Assembly (NCBI GenBank): GCA_035489755.1
Contig: DATGZK010000018.1
Span: 62,001-126,000 of the forward strand
Source: UBA9160 sp035489755
GTDB taxonomy: Bacteria > Myxococcota_A > UBA9160
Direction of reading: 5' to 3'
DNA length: 64,000 nt
Position 1 is the first letter of the stretch, and each line of letters opens with the position of its first letter. The notes beneath the pieces are model-generated. The model was not told the DNA's origin, did not search any database, and worked only from the letters and a program-made list of their open reading frames with translations. A program made the translations under genes and the position numbers. Shown here piece after piece: positions 34,669-42,193 of this stretch.

Positions 34669-36110
34669 CCCACACTTCCCTCCAACGAGAGCCCCAGCAG
34701 CTTTTGCGCCTCCACCGCGAACTCCATCGGGAGCTCCCGGAGCACCTGCTTGCAGAAACCATTGACGATCATGGAAACCGCGTCCTCTGGCGAGATGCCG
34801 CGCTGCTGGCAAAAGAAGAGCTGGTCCTCACCGATCTTGGAAGTCGTCGCCTCATGCTCAACGGTTGCGGTCGGGTTCTTCACTTCGAGATAAGGGAAGG
34901 TGTGCGCGGCACACTTGTTCCCGAGCAAAAGGGAGTCGCACTGGGAGTAGTTGCGCGCGCCATCGGCACGAGGACCGATCTTCACGAGGCCGCGGTAGGT
35001 GTTCACCCCGCGACCTGCCGAGATCCCCTTCGAAACGATCGTACTCCGCGTGCGCTTTCCGAGATGGATCATCTTGGTCCCTGTGTCCGCTTGCTGCCGG
35101 TTGGCGGTGAGCGCCACGGAGTAGAATTCACCGATCGAGTCATCGCCCTGGAGGATGCAGCTCGGATATTTCCAGGTGATCGCGGATCCGGTCTCCACCT
35201 GGGTCCATGAGATCTTCGAGCGCTTGCCGAGACACTTCCCGCGCTTTGTCACGAAATTGTAGATTCCGCCGCGCCCCTCGGAGTCACCGGGATACCAGTT
35301 CTGGACAGTCGAATACTTGATCTCGGCGTGGTCAAGAGCGACGAGTTCGACGACGGCCGCGTGGAGTTGGTTCTCATCGCGCTTGGGTGCTGTGCAGCCT
35401 TCGAGGTACGACACGTAGCTCCGCTCTTCAGCGATGATGAGCGTACGCTCGAACTGACCCGTGTTCTCCGCGTTAATCCGGAAGTAGGTCGACAGCTCCA
35501 TCGGACACCGCACGCCCTTGGGCACGTAGACGAAGGAGCCGTCTGTAAAGACCGCAGAGTTGAGGCAGGCATGCTTGTTGTCGGAGTAGGGCACGACTGA
35601 GCCGAGGTAGCGCTGCACGAGGTCGGGATGCTTCTGGACCGCCTCCGAGAAGGAACAGAAGACGATGCCGTACTTTTCGAGCTCGTGTTTGAACGTGGTG
35701 GCGACCGAAACGCTGTCGAACACCGCATCGACGGCGACGCCTGCGAGCCGCTTTTGCTCCAGTAGGGAGATTCCGAGCTTCTCGTAGGTACGCAAGAGCT
35801 CGGGGTCGACTTCGTCCAAGCTCTCGGCCTGCTTGCGCTGCTTCGGCGCGGAGTAGTACACGATGCGCTGGTAGTCGATCGGCGGGTGCTGGACCATCGA
35901 CCACTCGGGCTCGGGCATTTCGAGCCAGCGCCGATAGGCACGAAGCCGCCACTCGAGGAGCCAAACCGGCTCGCCCTTCTTGTGCGAGATCAGGTGGATG
36001 ATGTCCTCGTTCAACCCAGGGGGCGCCTGATCCGCTTCGATGTCGGTCACGAAGCCCCACTCGTACTCGCGGTTGGCGAGGTTCTCGAGTGTCTGTGTGG
36101 AGCCTGCCAT
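34665..36110 (-). CDS. sufB: SUF scaffold subunit SufB
   Basis: The 481-aa protein matches full-length SufB: NREYEWGFVTDIE at the N-terminus, YSDNKHACLNSAVFTDGSF, CTAPKRDENQLHAAVVEL with the conserved Cys, GKRSKISWTQVETGSAITWKYPS, and the C-terminal EHEATTSKIGEDQLFF. It is the main cluster scaffold. A GAGGAG site precedes the ATG. It follows the Rrf2 regulator gene after 26 bp. Confidence 0.96.
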   Translation of the reverse strand: MAGSTQTLENLANREYEWGFVTDIEADQAPPGLNEDIIHLISHKKGEPVWLLEWRLRAYRRWLEMPEPEWSMVQHPPIDYQRIVYYSAPKQRKQAESLDEVDPELLRTYEKLGISLLEQKRLAGVAVDAVFDSVSVATTFKHELEKYGIVFCSFSEAVQKHPDLVQRYLGSVVPYSDNKHACLNSAVFTDGSFVYVPKGVRCPMELSTYFRINAENTGQFERTLIIAEERSYVSYLEGCTAPKRDENQLHAAVVELVALDHAEIKYSTVQNWYPGDSEGRGGIYNFVTKRGKCLGKRSKISWTQVETGSAITWKYPSCILQGDDSIGEFYSVALTANRQQADTGTKMIHLGKRTRSTIVSKGISAGRGVNTYRGLVKIGPRADGARNYSQCDSLLLGNKCAAHTFPYLEVKNPTATVEHEATTSKIGEDQLFFCQQRGISPEDAVSMIVNGFCKQVLRELPMEFAVEAQKLLGLSLEGSVG

Positions 36111-36136
36111 TTCGTCTCCTCAATCCCTGCTTCGCG

Positions 36137-36604
36137 TCAGTTTGAAGCGCGCGCGACGCGATCCAGCGGAACGAACGAATCGCCTGGCGGTCCCCCGCGA
36201 CTTCCGGGTGTCGGGGCGATCAGCTCCGCCAGCGTGACGTGGCTGAGCGCATCGCGGATCACCTCGTTGATGCGCTGCCACGGTGTGCGGACTTGGCACA
36301 GCTGCTCCTGCGCGCAAAGACCGGGGTGCGTGCCGCACTCGGTCAGGGCGATCGGGCCTTCGAGCACGCGGATCACCTCTGCCACCGAGATCTGCTCCGG
36401 TCGGCGCGAGAGGCTGTAGCCGCCCTTTGCCCCACGGTGCGAGAGTAGGACCCCCTCTTTCGCGAGCGCCTTCAGCAGCTTGCTCACGACGGGGAGCGGT
36501 AGGTGGGTGCGCAGCGAGAGCTCCCGTGCGTTGTGCGGCGCGGCGTCGTGCTGCGAGCCGAGCTCTGCAAGAAGCACGATCCCGTAGTCCGTGAGCTTGC
36601 TCAT
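36137..36604 (-). CDS. Rrf2 family Fe-S-sensing regulator (SufR/IscR-like)
   Basis: The 155-aa protein is a winged-helix Rrf2 regulator (MSKLTDYGIVLLAELG; HLPLPVVSKLLKALAKEGVLLSHRGAKGGYSL). Cys90, Cys97 and Cys103 are spaced C-x6-C-x5-C, close to the IscR arrangement and positioned to hold an Fe-S cluster. As first gene of the suf operon it probably represses or tunes suf transcription according to cluster supply. The ATG at 36604 begins the conserved domain. Confidence 0.88.
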   Translation of the reverse strand: MSKLTDYGIVLLAELGSQHDAAPHNARELSLRTHLPLPVVSKLLKALAKEGVLLSHRGAKGGYSLSRRPEQISVAEVIRVLEGPIALTECGTHPGLCAQEQLCQVRTPWQRINEVIRDALSHVTLAELIAPTPGSRGGPPGDSFVPLDRVARASN

Positions 36605-36648
36605 GCGAATCACTGGTCGCTCCCGCGCATCCCGTGGCCGACGATAGG

Positions 36649-36690
36649 GGACCAGGGCGGTCCTGTAAATATGGGACCCCATTAGTCCAA
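36649..36690 (-). promoter_or_regulatory. Candidate suf promoter with Rrf2 operator
   Basis: On the minus strand, TTGGAC (36690-36685) could be a -35 and TTACAG or TTTACA near 36664-36669 a -10. Between them is the inverted repeat ATGGGACCCCAT (36671-36682). A second inverted pair, GGACC (36649-36653) and GGTCC (36659-36663), lies just downstream. The layout fits autoregulation by the Rrf2 protein. Confidence 0.4.
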
Positions 36691-36698
36691 GTTCGGCC

Positions 36699-36729
36699 GG
36701 AAGGCCCTCTCCGTGGGTTTTGGCCTTCC
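36699..36729. repeat. Inverted repeat upstream of the suf promoter
   Basis: GGAAGGCC (36699-36706) and GGCCTTCC (36722-36729) are perfect 8-bp arms around a 15-nt loop. There is no T-rich tail on the minus strand, so it is not an obvious terminator for the radical SAM gene. Confidence 0.45.
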
Positions 36730-36804
36730 CCGTGGGGATCTTAACTGGGCATCCGCCCTCGCGGCGGCTCTTGCCACGAAGCTCGGGTGCCTTCGAGGGG
36801 GGTG

Positions 36805-38349
36805 CTAGGCCGGCTGGAGCTCGTCCGGTTCTGCGCCTCGCTCGAGCTCGGCAATCGCAAAGTCGAGATGGCGCGCCAAGGCCTCGATGTACTCATGGAA
36901 GGCCTTGTGCACGATGGCGAACGACACCGCGTCCTTGAAGACCGACGGACGTCGCACAAGCGTGGTAGCGAGAAGTGAGAGCGTGAACCACGCTCGCCGC
37001 GGGTTCGCGCGAAGCACCGTCTCACCCAAGATGCGCCCGAGCAAGCGAAGCTCTCCGGACTGGACGCGGAGCCCCTTCGCGACCTGGTCGCCTTTGTAGA
37101 GCAGGAAGTCGAGCGTGCGCCGGCGGTAGTTCTTGAAGTCGTAGAGCTGTGCGATCAGCGTGCGGTAGCCCCGGTACAGCTCGAGACGGCTCATGCTCTT
37201 CGGAAAGATGTTCGAGAACACGAACTGGTCTCCGGTACTCTCGGCAACGAGGCGCCCTTCCTTCGCCATTCGATCGTGCAGGGGGGTTTTGGGCATCGCC
37301 TGCAGCATCCCGGTCATGGACACGGGGATGCGTGCGTCTTGAATGAAGCGCAGCTGCTCCTCGAAGATCGTCGCGTCGTCGTGGTCGAAGCCGACGATCA
37401 TTCCCGCCTGCACCTGGATTCCGTAGGAGTGAATCGTCCGTACGTTCTCTACCAGATCGCCGCGCACATTCTGTGTCTTGTGGGTCTCGCGCAGAGACTC
37501 CTTTCGAGGACTCTCGATGCCGATGAAGATCGTCGTGAAATGCGCAGCGCGCATCAGCTCGAGGAGCTCCTTGTCCTGCGCCACGTTGAGGCTCACCTCG
37601 GTGTTGAAGTCGATGGGATAGCCGTGCTCGACGCCCCAGGCGGCCATCTCGCGCAGCAGTTCCTTCGCCAGCTTCTTGTTCCCGATGAAGTTGTCATCGA
37701 CGATGAAAACCTGCTTGGCTCCAAGTCGGTGGCACTCGTCGATCTCCCGCATCAGCTGGGCCGGCGTCTTCGAGCGGGGCCGCCGGCCATAGACGACGAT
37801 GATGTCGCAGAACTCGCAATTGAAAGGGCAGCCCCGGGCGAACTGGAGGGTGAGCGCGTGATAGCGGTCGACCTTCAAGAGGTCAAAGCGCGGAGTGGGA
37901 GAGGTCGTGAGATCGGGCTTCTCCTCGGGACGGTACTCGCTCTTCCAGATGCCCGCCTCGAGATCCTCGAGGAACTGCGGCCACGTCTCTTCCGCTTCGT
38001 CGACAAAGAGGACATCGCAGCGGCCGCGCAGCTCTTCCGGGCAGAGCGACGCGAAAGGGCCTCCCACCACGACGAAGCGTCCGCGCCGCTGGAACTCTTC
38101 GATGATCTGAAACATGCGTTCGCGGTGGACGATGTATCCGGTGATTCCGACAATATCCGCCTCCACATCGAAGTTGATCTCCTCGACGTTCTCATCGCAC
38201 AGCGTGACCTCGTGCCCGGAGGGCGTAAGGCCAGCCACGGTCGGCATGGAGAGATTGGGGAAGATGCAGCGCTTGCCGAGCGCCGGGAGAATGCGGTCAT
38301 AGGTCCAGAAAGACGGCGGGTTCTTCGGTGTAACGAGGTGGATTTTCAT
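36805..38349 (-). CDS. B12-binding radical SAM protein, HpnP-like (DUF4070)
   Basis: The 514-aa protein has an N-terminal cobalamin-binding domain (residues 1-140; DIVGITGYIVHRERMF, FVVVGGPFAS), the radical SAM cluster motif CPFNCEFC (Cys174, Cys178, Cys181), a VFIVDDNFIGNKK segment and a DUF4070-type tail. This architecture and the CDIIVVYGR and DDNFIGN blocks are shared with the hopanoid C-2 methylase HpnP. It lacks the usual cobalamin base-off His (DxHxxG) in clear form. Its substrate is unknown; the adjacent amine/aldehyde operon is the only clue. An AAGGGGA site supports the ATG at 38349. Confidence 0.82.
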   Translation of the reverse strand: MKIHLVTPKNPPSFWTYDRILPALGKRCIFPNLSMPTVAGLTPSGHEVTLCDENVEEINFDVEADIVGITGYIVHRERMFQIIEEFQRRGRFVVVGGPFASLCPEELRGRCDVLFVDEAEETWPQFLEDLEAGIWKSEYRPEEKPDLTTSPTPRFDLLKVDRYHALTLQFARGCPFNCEFCDIIVVYGRRPRSKTPAQLMREIDECHRLGAKQVFIVDDNFIGNKKLAKELLREMAAWGVEHGYPIDFNTEVSLNVAQDKELLELMRAAHFTTIFIGIESPRKESLRETHKTQNVRGDLVENVRTIHSYGIQVQAGMIVGFDHDDATIFEEQLRFIQDARIPVSMTGMLQAMPKTPLHDRMAKEGRLVAESTGDQFVFSNIFPKSMSRLELYRGYRTLIAQLYDFKNYRRRTLDFLLYKGDQVAKGLRVQSGELRLLGRILGETVLRANPRRAWFTLSLLATTLVRRPSVFKDAVSFAIVHKAFHEYIEALARHLDFAIAELERGAEPDELQPA

Positions 38350-38446
38350 GGGTTCCCCTTGGGACGTGAGCCTCATCGTGGATCAGTTTGGGCCCAAGTG
38401 GGTGTAGAAGTTCGGTAAATCTGCGAGAAAACAGGGCCAGAACGGC

Positions 38447-39733
38447 TTAGTCCAGCTCGAGGTCGCTAAAGCGACACAAAGGAGTCAGGATCCCCTGTCC
38501 GTCGTGGTGCCAACCGAGGGGAGGGGCCTGCATCCGACCGGGAGCACAAACCCGCGAGGCGCCAAGATCCGCGAGCCGCTGGGCAGCACTCCGCGAGTCG
38601 GTCCCGAAGCCGCTGACCGCCACCGCGGCCAGGGAGGGGGCGAGCGGTCCAAGCTCTGAGGAGAGCGCTGCGAGGTCCGCCACGGGATGGATGCGCACGA
38701 AACGATAGAGCGGTGCCTCCCGCGGCTCCGGAGAGTCCTCGCTCACCACACACCACGGATCCCGCGGACTGCCGTAGACCGCAACGCTGCGCCCGGCTGC
38801 AGCGCGAACCTCCGCTTCCGCGCGGGCGCGTGCGAAAGCCGCGCCGGCGGAGATCGCGATCCGTCCCCGCGGGAGTCGCAGCTCCGCTTCTGCCAGAGCC
38901 GAGGCCAGAGCGGCCGCGAGATCACCACCCGCCGAGCGATCGGCGGCGACGGTGTACACCGCGAGCGGGGAGAGGCAGCCCAGCTGGTCCCAAAGCGCGA
39001 CGTCAAGGGCGAGGCGCTGGCAGGTTTCGGGGAGGGCGGACGGGGTGAGGGCCAGAGGGCCGACGACCGCTACCGACGCGCGGTGTCCATACGCGACAAG
39101 GCGTCTTCCTGGGCGGATGCGTGCGGCGATGGCGCCGATCGTCGCGTCCGAACCACTTGCAACGACGCAGTCCGCCGAGAGCAAGGCGTCCAGCGCGGCG
39201 AGGTCGCCGGCGGGAAACCTCACCACTTCCACACACGCTCCCAGTCCCGGGTCCACCTCGGCAATCGACGCTGCCACGACGCGCGCTGTGACGGGATCGC
39301 TGGAGGATGTGCGGACAAGGACGGGCGAGCCCACGGCAAGAGGCGCAAGGATGGCGAGCAGCGTGGGTGACGGCAGGGCCCCCGCCAAGAGGACGGAGGT
39401 CGTCTCAAACCCCCCGGCAAAAGTGCACTCGTCCTCGCCCACTCCCGCGCTCTTGCCGAGCTCACGCTGAACCACTGCGCGGAGTGCGTCGCCGGTCCAG
39501 CCCTCGAGGGCGTGGGCCAGTCCCGCCCGCACCACTTCGCGCGAGAATCCGGTTGCCTCCGGCAGCGCAAGGTCGAGGGAAAGCCGGGCCTTCGAAGTGG
39601 GATCGCGCCAGCGATCGAGCACCTGCGCCAGGGAATCGAGAATCTGTGCTCGGGAACGAGCGCGCAGCGCTACGCCTGCATGGCGAACCCGCGTGAGCGC
39701 AGCAGCGACGTTTTCGGCGCTTGCCGTGCTCAA
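38447..39733 (-). CDS. LuxC-like acyl-CoA/acyl-enzyme reductase
   Basis: The 428-aa protein is of the LuxC family: an aldehyde-dehydrogenase-like NADPH fold with the acyl-accepting Cys at residue 253 in WDQLGCLSPLAVY, and GSPVLVRTSSSDP in the cofactor region. LuxC reduces a fatty acyl group, received from LuxE or CoA, to the aldehyde. No luciferase genes (luxAB) are present, so the aldehyde serves another purpose. Its ATG overlaps the LuxE-like gene stop by 4 bp (ATGA), making it the third gene of the aminotransferase-luxE-luxC unit. Confidence 0.85.
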   Translation of the reverse strand: MSTASAENVAAALTRVRHAGVALRARSRAQILDSLAQVLDRWRDPTSKARLSLDLALPEATGFSREVVRAGLAHALEGWTGDALRAVVQRELGKSAGVGEDECTFAGGFETTSVLLAGALPSPTLLAILAPLAVGSPVLVRTSSSDPVTARVVAASIAEVDPGLGACVEVVRFPAGDLAALDALLSADCVVASGSDATIGAIAARIRPGRRLVAYGHRASVAVVGPLALTPSALPETCQRLALDVALWDQLGCLSPLAVYTVAADRSAGGDLAAALASALAEAELRLPRGRIAISAGAAFARARAEAEVRAAAGRSVAVYGSPRDPWCVVSEDSPEPREAPLYRFVRIHPVADLAALSSELGPLAPSLAAVAVSGFGTDSRSAAQRLADLGASRVCAPGRMQAPPLGWHHDGQGILTPLCRFSDLELD

Positions 39734-40881
39734 GCCGGTCCCAGGCCGGTCAGCATCTCGTCCGCAGCGAGTGAACAGCCGCGGGCTTCGGCGCCGGGCT
39801 CGCGCCCAATCACCTCGAACCCATCACCGATGGAGCGACCCAGGTCCGCGGTCTCGACTGCACACACGCTGCCCGTATTGCCGAGATCGTGGATGACGAT
39901 GACGCCGACCTCTCCGGGCAAAGCCTCATCCCCCGTCGCCGGATCCACGAGACGCACGCGGGCCCAGGGCGGCGCGAGCTTGCGGCGCGGCGCACCGGGA
40001 AACCGAAGAACAGAGTCGTGAAACTGGCTCGCGAGTTCGGTCATTCCGTATTGATTCACAACTCGCGCGGGCGCGATCGAAAGACGCTCCTCGATCAGCG
40101 CATAGAGCGCCTCGGGGGAGAGCTCACGGGCACGGCCCTTGAAGCCGCCGGTCTCCATCACCCGCGAGCCGGCGGGCAGGGCAAGGCGCGCCCCCCGGCG
40201 CGCCAGTTCGTCGAGTGCATGCACGAATGCGAAGGCCGTGCCGCAAAGGACGAGGGGTGCGTCGTGCGCCATCGCATCTTCGAGCGCGCTCAGCCAGCCC
40301 TCGAACCGCAGCTCGCCCCCTGCCACGTCGAAGCCGCTCGGTCCGATCGCGCCCTTGGATGCGAGCTCGCGCAGGAGCACGCCAAACATGTGTGAGAGGG
40401 AAGAATCCGGCGCTTCAAGCGGCGCCGGTGCGAGTACGCGCAGCCGGGGCCGTGAGGCGGATTGGCCGAAAAGGCTCCCGCGGACCAGCTCCGGGAGTAC
40501 GTGCACAACGAAGCTTGGCAGAACGGACGCCTCGTAGAGTGCCAGCGTGTCGAGATAAAGCTGGCCCCGCCGCGTTGCCGAAGTACCGCTGGTTCGGAAC
40601 ACGTGCACGGTTGCTTCGGGCGCGAACGAGCGGAGGGCAAGCTCTTTGAATGCGCCGCTCGGCACCGGCGGCACGTCGCGCCAGCTCTGCACCGTGGCCG
40701 GGGTCCGGCCGCGACGTGCACAGAAGCGGCCGTACGGCGCACAGCGCTCGAACTGAAAAGCGAACAGCTCGCGGGCGAGCCGGTCGAAGCGCTCTTCTTC
40801 TTGCGGCCACGCGATGCTGGCCGGCTCGCGCATCCACGCAAGGACCTTTGCGTCGAGCGCAGCGCGTGCGGAGTTGCTCAC
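39730..40881 (-). CDS. LuxE-like acyl-protein synthetase (acid activation)
   Basis: The 383-aa protein belongs to the LuxE branch of adenylate-forming enzymes. FRTSGTSATRRG near residue 97 is the ATP-binding loop, VVNQYGMTELAS the adenylate motif, and ARGCSLAADEML at the C-terminus carries the acyl-carrying Cys (about residue 369). LuxE activates a carboxylic acid as acyl-AMP, moves it to its own Cys and passes it to LuxC. The GTG at 40881 overlaps the aminotransferase stop (GTGA) and has GGTGGA 9 nt upstream; a GTG at 40890 is less well spaced. Confidence 0.84.
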   Translation of the reverse strand: MSNSARAALDAKVLAWMREPASIAWPQEEERFDRLARELFAFQFERCAPYGRFCARRGRTPATVQSWRDVPPVPSGAFKELALRSFAPEATVHVFRTSGTSATRRGQLYLDTLALYEASVLPSFVVHVLPELVRGSLFGQSASRPRLRVLAPAPLEAPDSSLSHMFGVLLRELASKGAIGPSGFDVAGGELRFEGWLSALEDAMAHDAPLVLCGTAFAFVHALDELARRGARLALPAGSRVMETGGFKGRARELSPEALYALIEERLSIAPARVVNQYGMTELASQFHDSVLRFPGAPRRKLAPPWARVRLVDPATGDEALPGEVGVIVIHDLGNTGSVCAVETADLGRSIGDGFEVIGREPGAEARGCSLAADEMLTGLGPA

Positions 40882-42149
40882 CGCAGGCACTCCACCAGGA
40901 TCGCGAGCGCTCCGTCGAGGATCTCCCGCTCGATCGAGAGCGGGGGCGTAATCGACAGGACCCGGCCGTCGTCACCGGAGGACAACACGATGACACCCCG
41001 CTGCAGCGCCCCCGCGCACGCGCGGGTCGCACGCTCGGCCGAGTCACACTCGATGCCCAGCAGAAGACCACGGCCTCGCACGTCGCGCACACCCGCGCTG
41101 TGCGCCGCACGCAAGCGGCCGAGAGCGTACTCGCCGAGCTCCGCGGCGCGCTCGACCAGCTTTTCCTCTTCGAGGACCGCGAGCGTCGCGAGGGCCGCGG
41201 CCGCACCGGGGGGATGCCCGAGGAAGGTTTGGGTGTGCAGCGCTTCGCCCTGCGAGGGCGGCCAGGCGTCCATCAGGCGGGCGCGACCGATGCAGGCCGC
41301 GACCGGCATGCCGGAGGCCAAGGCCTTCCCCACACACAAGAGGTCGGGGACGACACCCTCATGGTCGCACGCGAAGAGCCTCCCTGTTCGACCGAATCCG
41401 GTGTAGACCTCGTCCGCGATCAGCAACCAGCCCTCGCGGTCGCACAGTGCGCGCAGGTGGCTCAAGAAGCCCGCGGGGGGGACGCGCTCCCCGCCCCGGC
41501 CCTGGATCGGCTCGACAATGACCGCTCCGACCGGCGCCTTCGCCTCACGCGCGGCGCGCATCGCGTCCTCTGCGTCGCCAAACCGTGCGAAGATCGCTCG
41601 GCCGGTCAGTGCGGCTGCGAAGGGCTGCCGAAAAAAGGCACGCGAGGTGACTTCGAGAGCCCCGAAGGTAAGGCCGTGATAGGCACCCTCGAACGCCACG
41701 ACCCCCGGGCGTCCCGTCGCCAGGAGCGCAGTCTTGAGCGCGATCTCCACGGCGTCCGAGCCCGAAGAGCCAAGCACACTGCGTGCGGGAACGCCGCCGG
41801 GAAAGCGGGCAGCGAGCGCCTCGAGGAGCTCGACCTTCGTCACGGCGGGATGCACGTCGCCCATCGCATGGGGAAGCGCAGCGACCTGGCGAGCGACCGC
41901 CTCCACCACGCGGGGATGCGCGTGTCCCACGCCGGCGACGCCAAACCCGGCGCCAAGATCGACGAATCGATTGCCGTCGGCGTCCCACACGTTCGACGCG
42001 AGGGCGCGCTCCCAGAAGATGGGGGGTAGGGGCTCCTGGCAGGTGACATTGCGCGACTCGACGGCGGCTAGGCGCATGGCGAGAGCGCGCGAGCGTGGAC
42101 CAGGGACCGTGGTGACGAGCGCCGGGGGAAGGGTCCGAAAGCCTGACAC
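40878..42149 (-). CDS. Class III PLP-dependent aminotransferase
   Basis: The 423-aa protein is a class III (ornithine/GABA/acetylornithine-type) aminotransferase. GSSGSDAVEIALKTA, EPIQGRGG, the PLP-contacting Asp246 in LIADEVYTGFGRTG and the Schiff-base Lys275 in VGKALASGMP are all present. Such enzymes move amino groups to terminal aldehydes or ketones. It heads an operon with LuxE- and LuxC-like genes, so an aldehyde made by those is a plausible acceptor, giving a primary amine; the amino donor is unknown. The GTG start has no ribosome site and a TACCAT hexamer 6 nt upstream. Confidence 0.87.
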   Translation of the reverse strand: MSGFRTLPPALVTTVPGPRSRALAMRLAAVESRNVTCQEPLPPIFWERALASNVWDADGNRFVDLGAGFGVAGVGHAHPRVVEAVARQVAALPHAMGDVHPAVTKVELLEALAARFPGGVPARSVLGSSGSDAVEIALKTALLATGRPGVVAFEGAYHGLTFGALEVTSRAFFRQPFAAALTGRAIFARFGDAEDAMRAAREAKAPVGAVIVEPIQGRGGERVPPAGFLSHLRALCDREGWLLIADEVYTGFGRTGRLFACDHEGVVPDLLCVGKALASGMPVAACIGRARLMDAWPPSQGEALHTQTFLGHPPGAAAALATLAVLEEEKLVERAAELGEYALGRLRAAHSAGVRDVRGRGLLLGIECDSAERATRACAGALQRGVIVLSSGDDGRVLSITPPLSIEREILDGALAILVECLR

Positions 42150-42193
42150 CCGGCAATGGTAGCGTCGGCGCGTAGCGCTGTAGACTTGCTCGG
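42150..42193. promoter_or_regulatory. 44-bp divergent promoter region, both starts possibly leaderless
   Basis: Only 44 bp separate the GTG codons of the minus-strand aminotransferase and the plus-strand CDF gene. Neither has a Shine-Dalgarno sequence. TACCAT on the minus strand (42161-42156) ends 6 nt before one GTG; TAGACT on the plus strand (42181-42186) ends 7 nt before the other. Confidence 0.4.

Noticed and set aside
38447..40881. A bioluminescence (lux) operon
   Set aside because: Only LuxC and LuxE homologues are present; no luxA, luxB or luxD lies in the window, so light production is not supported.
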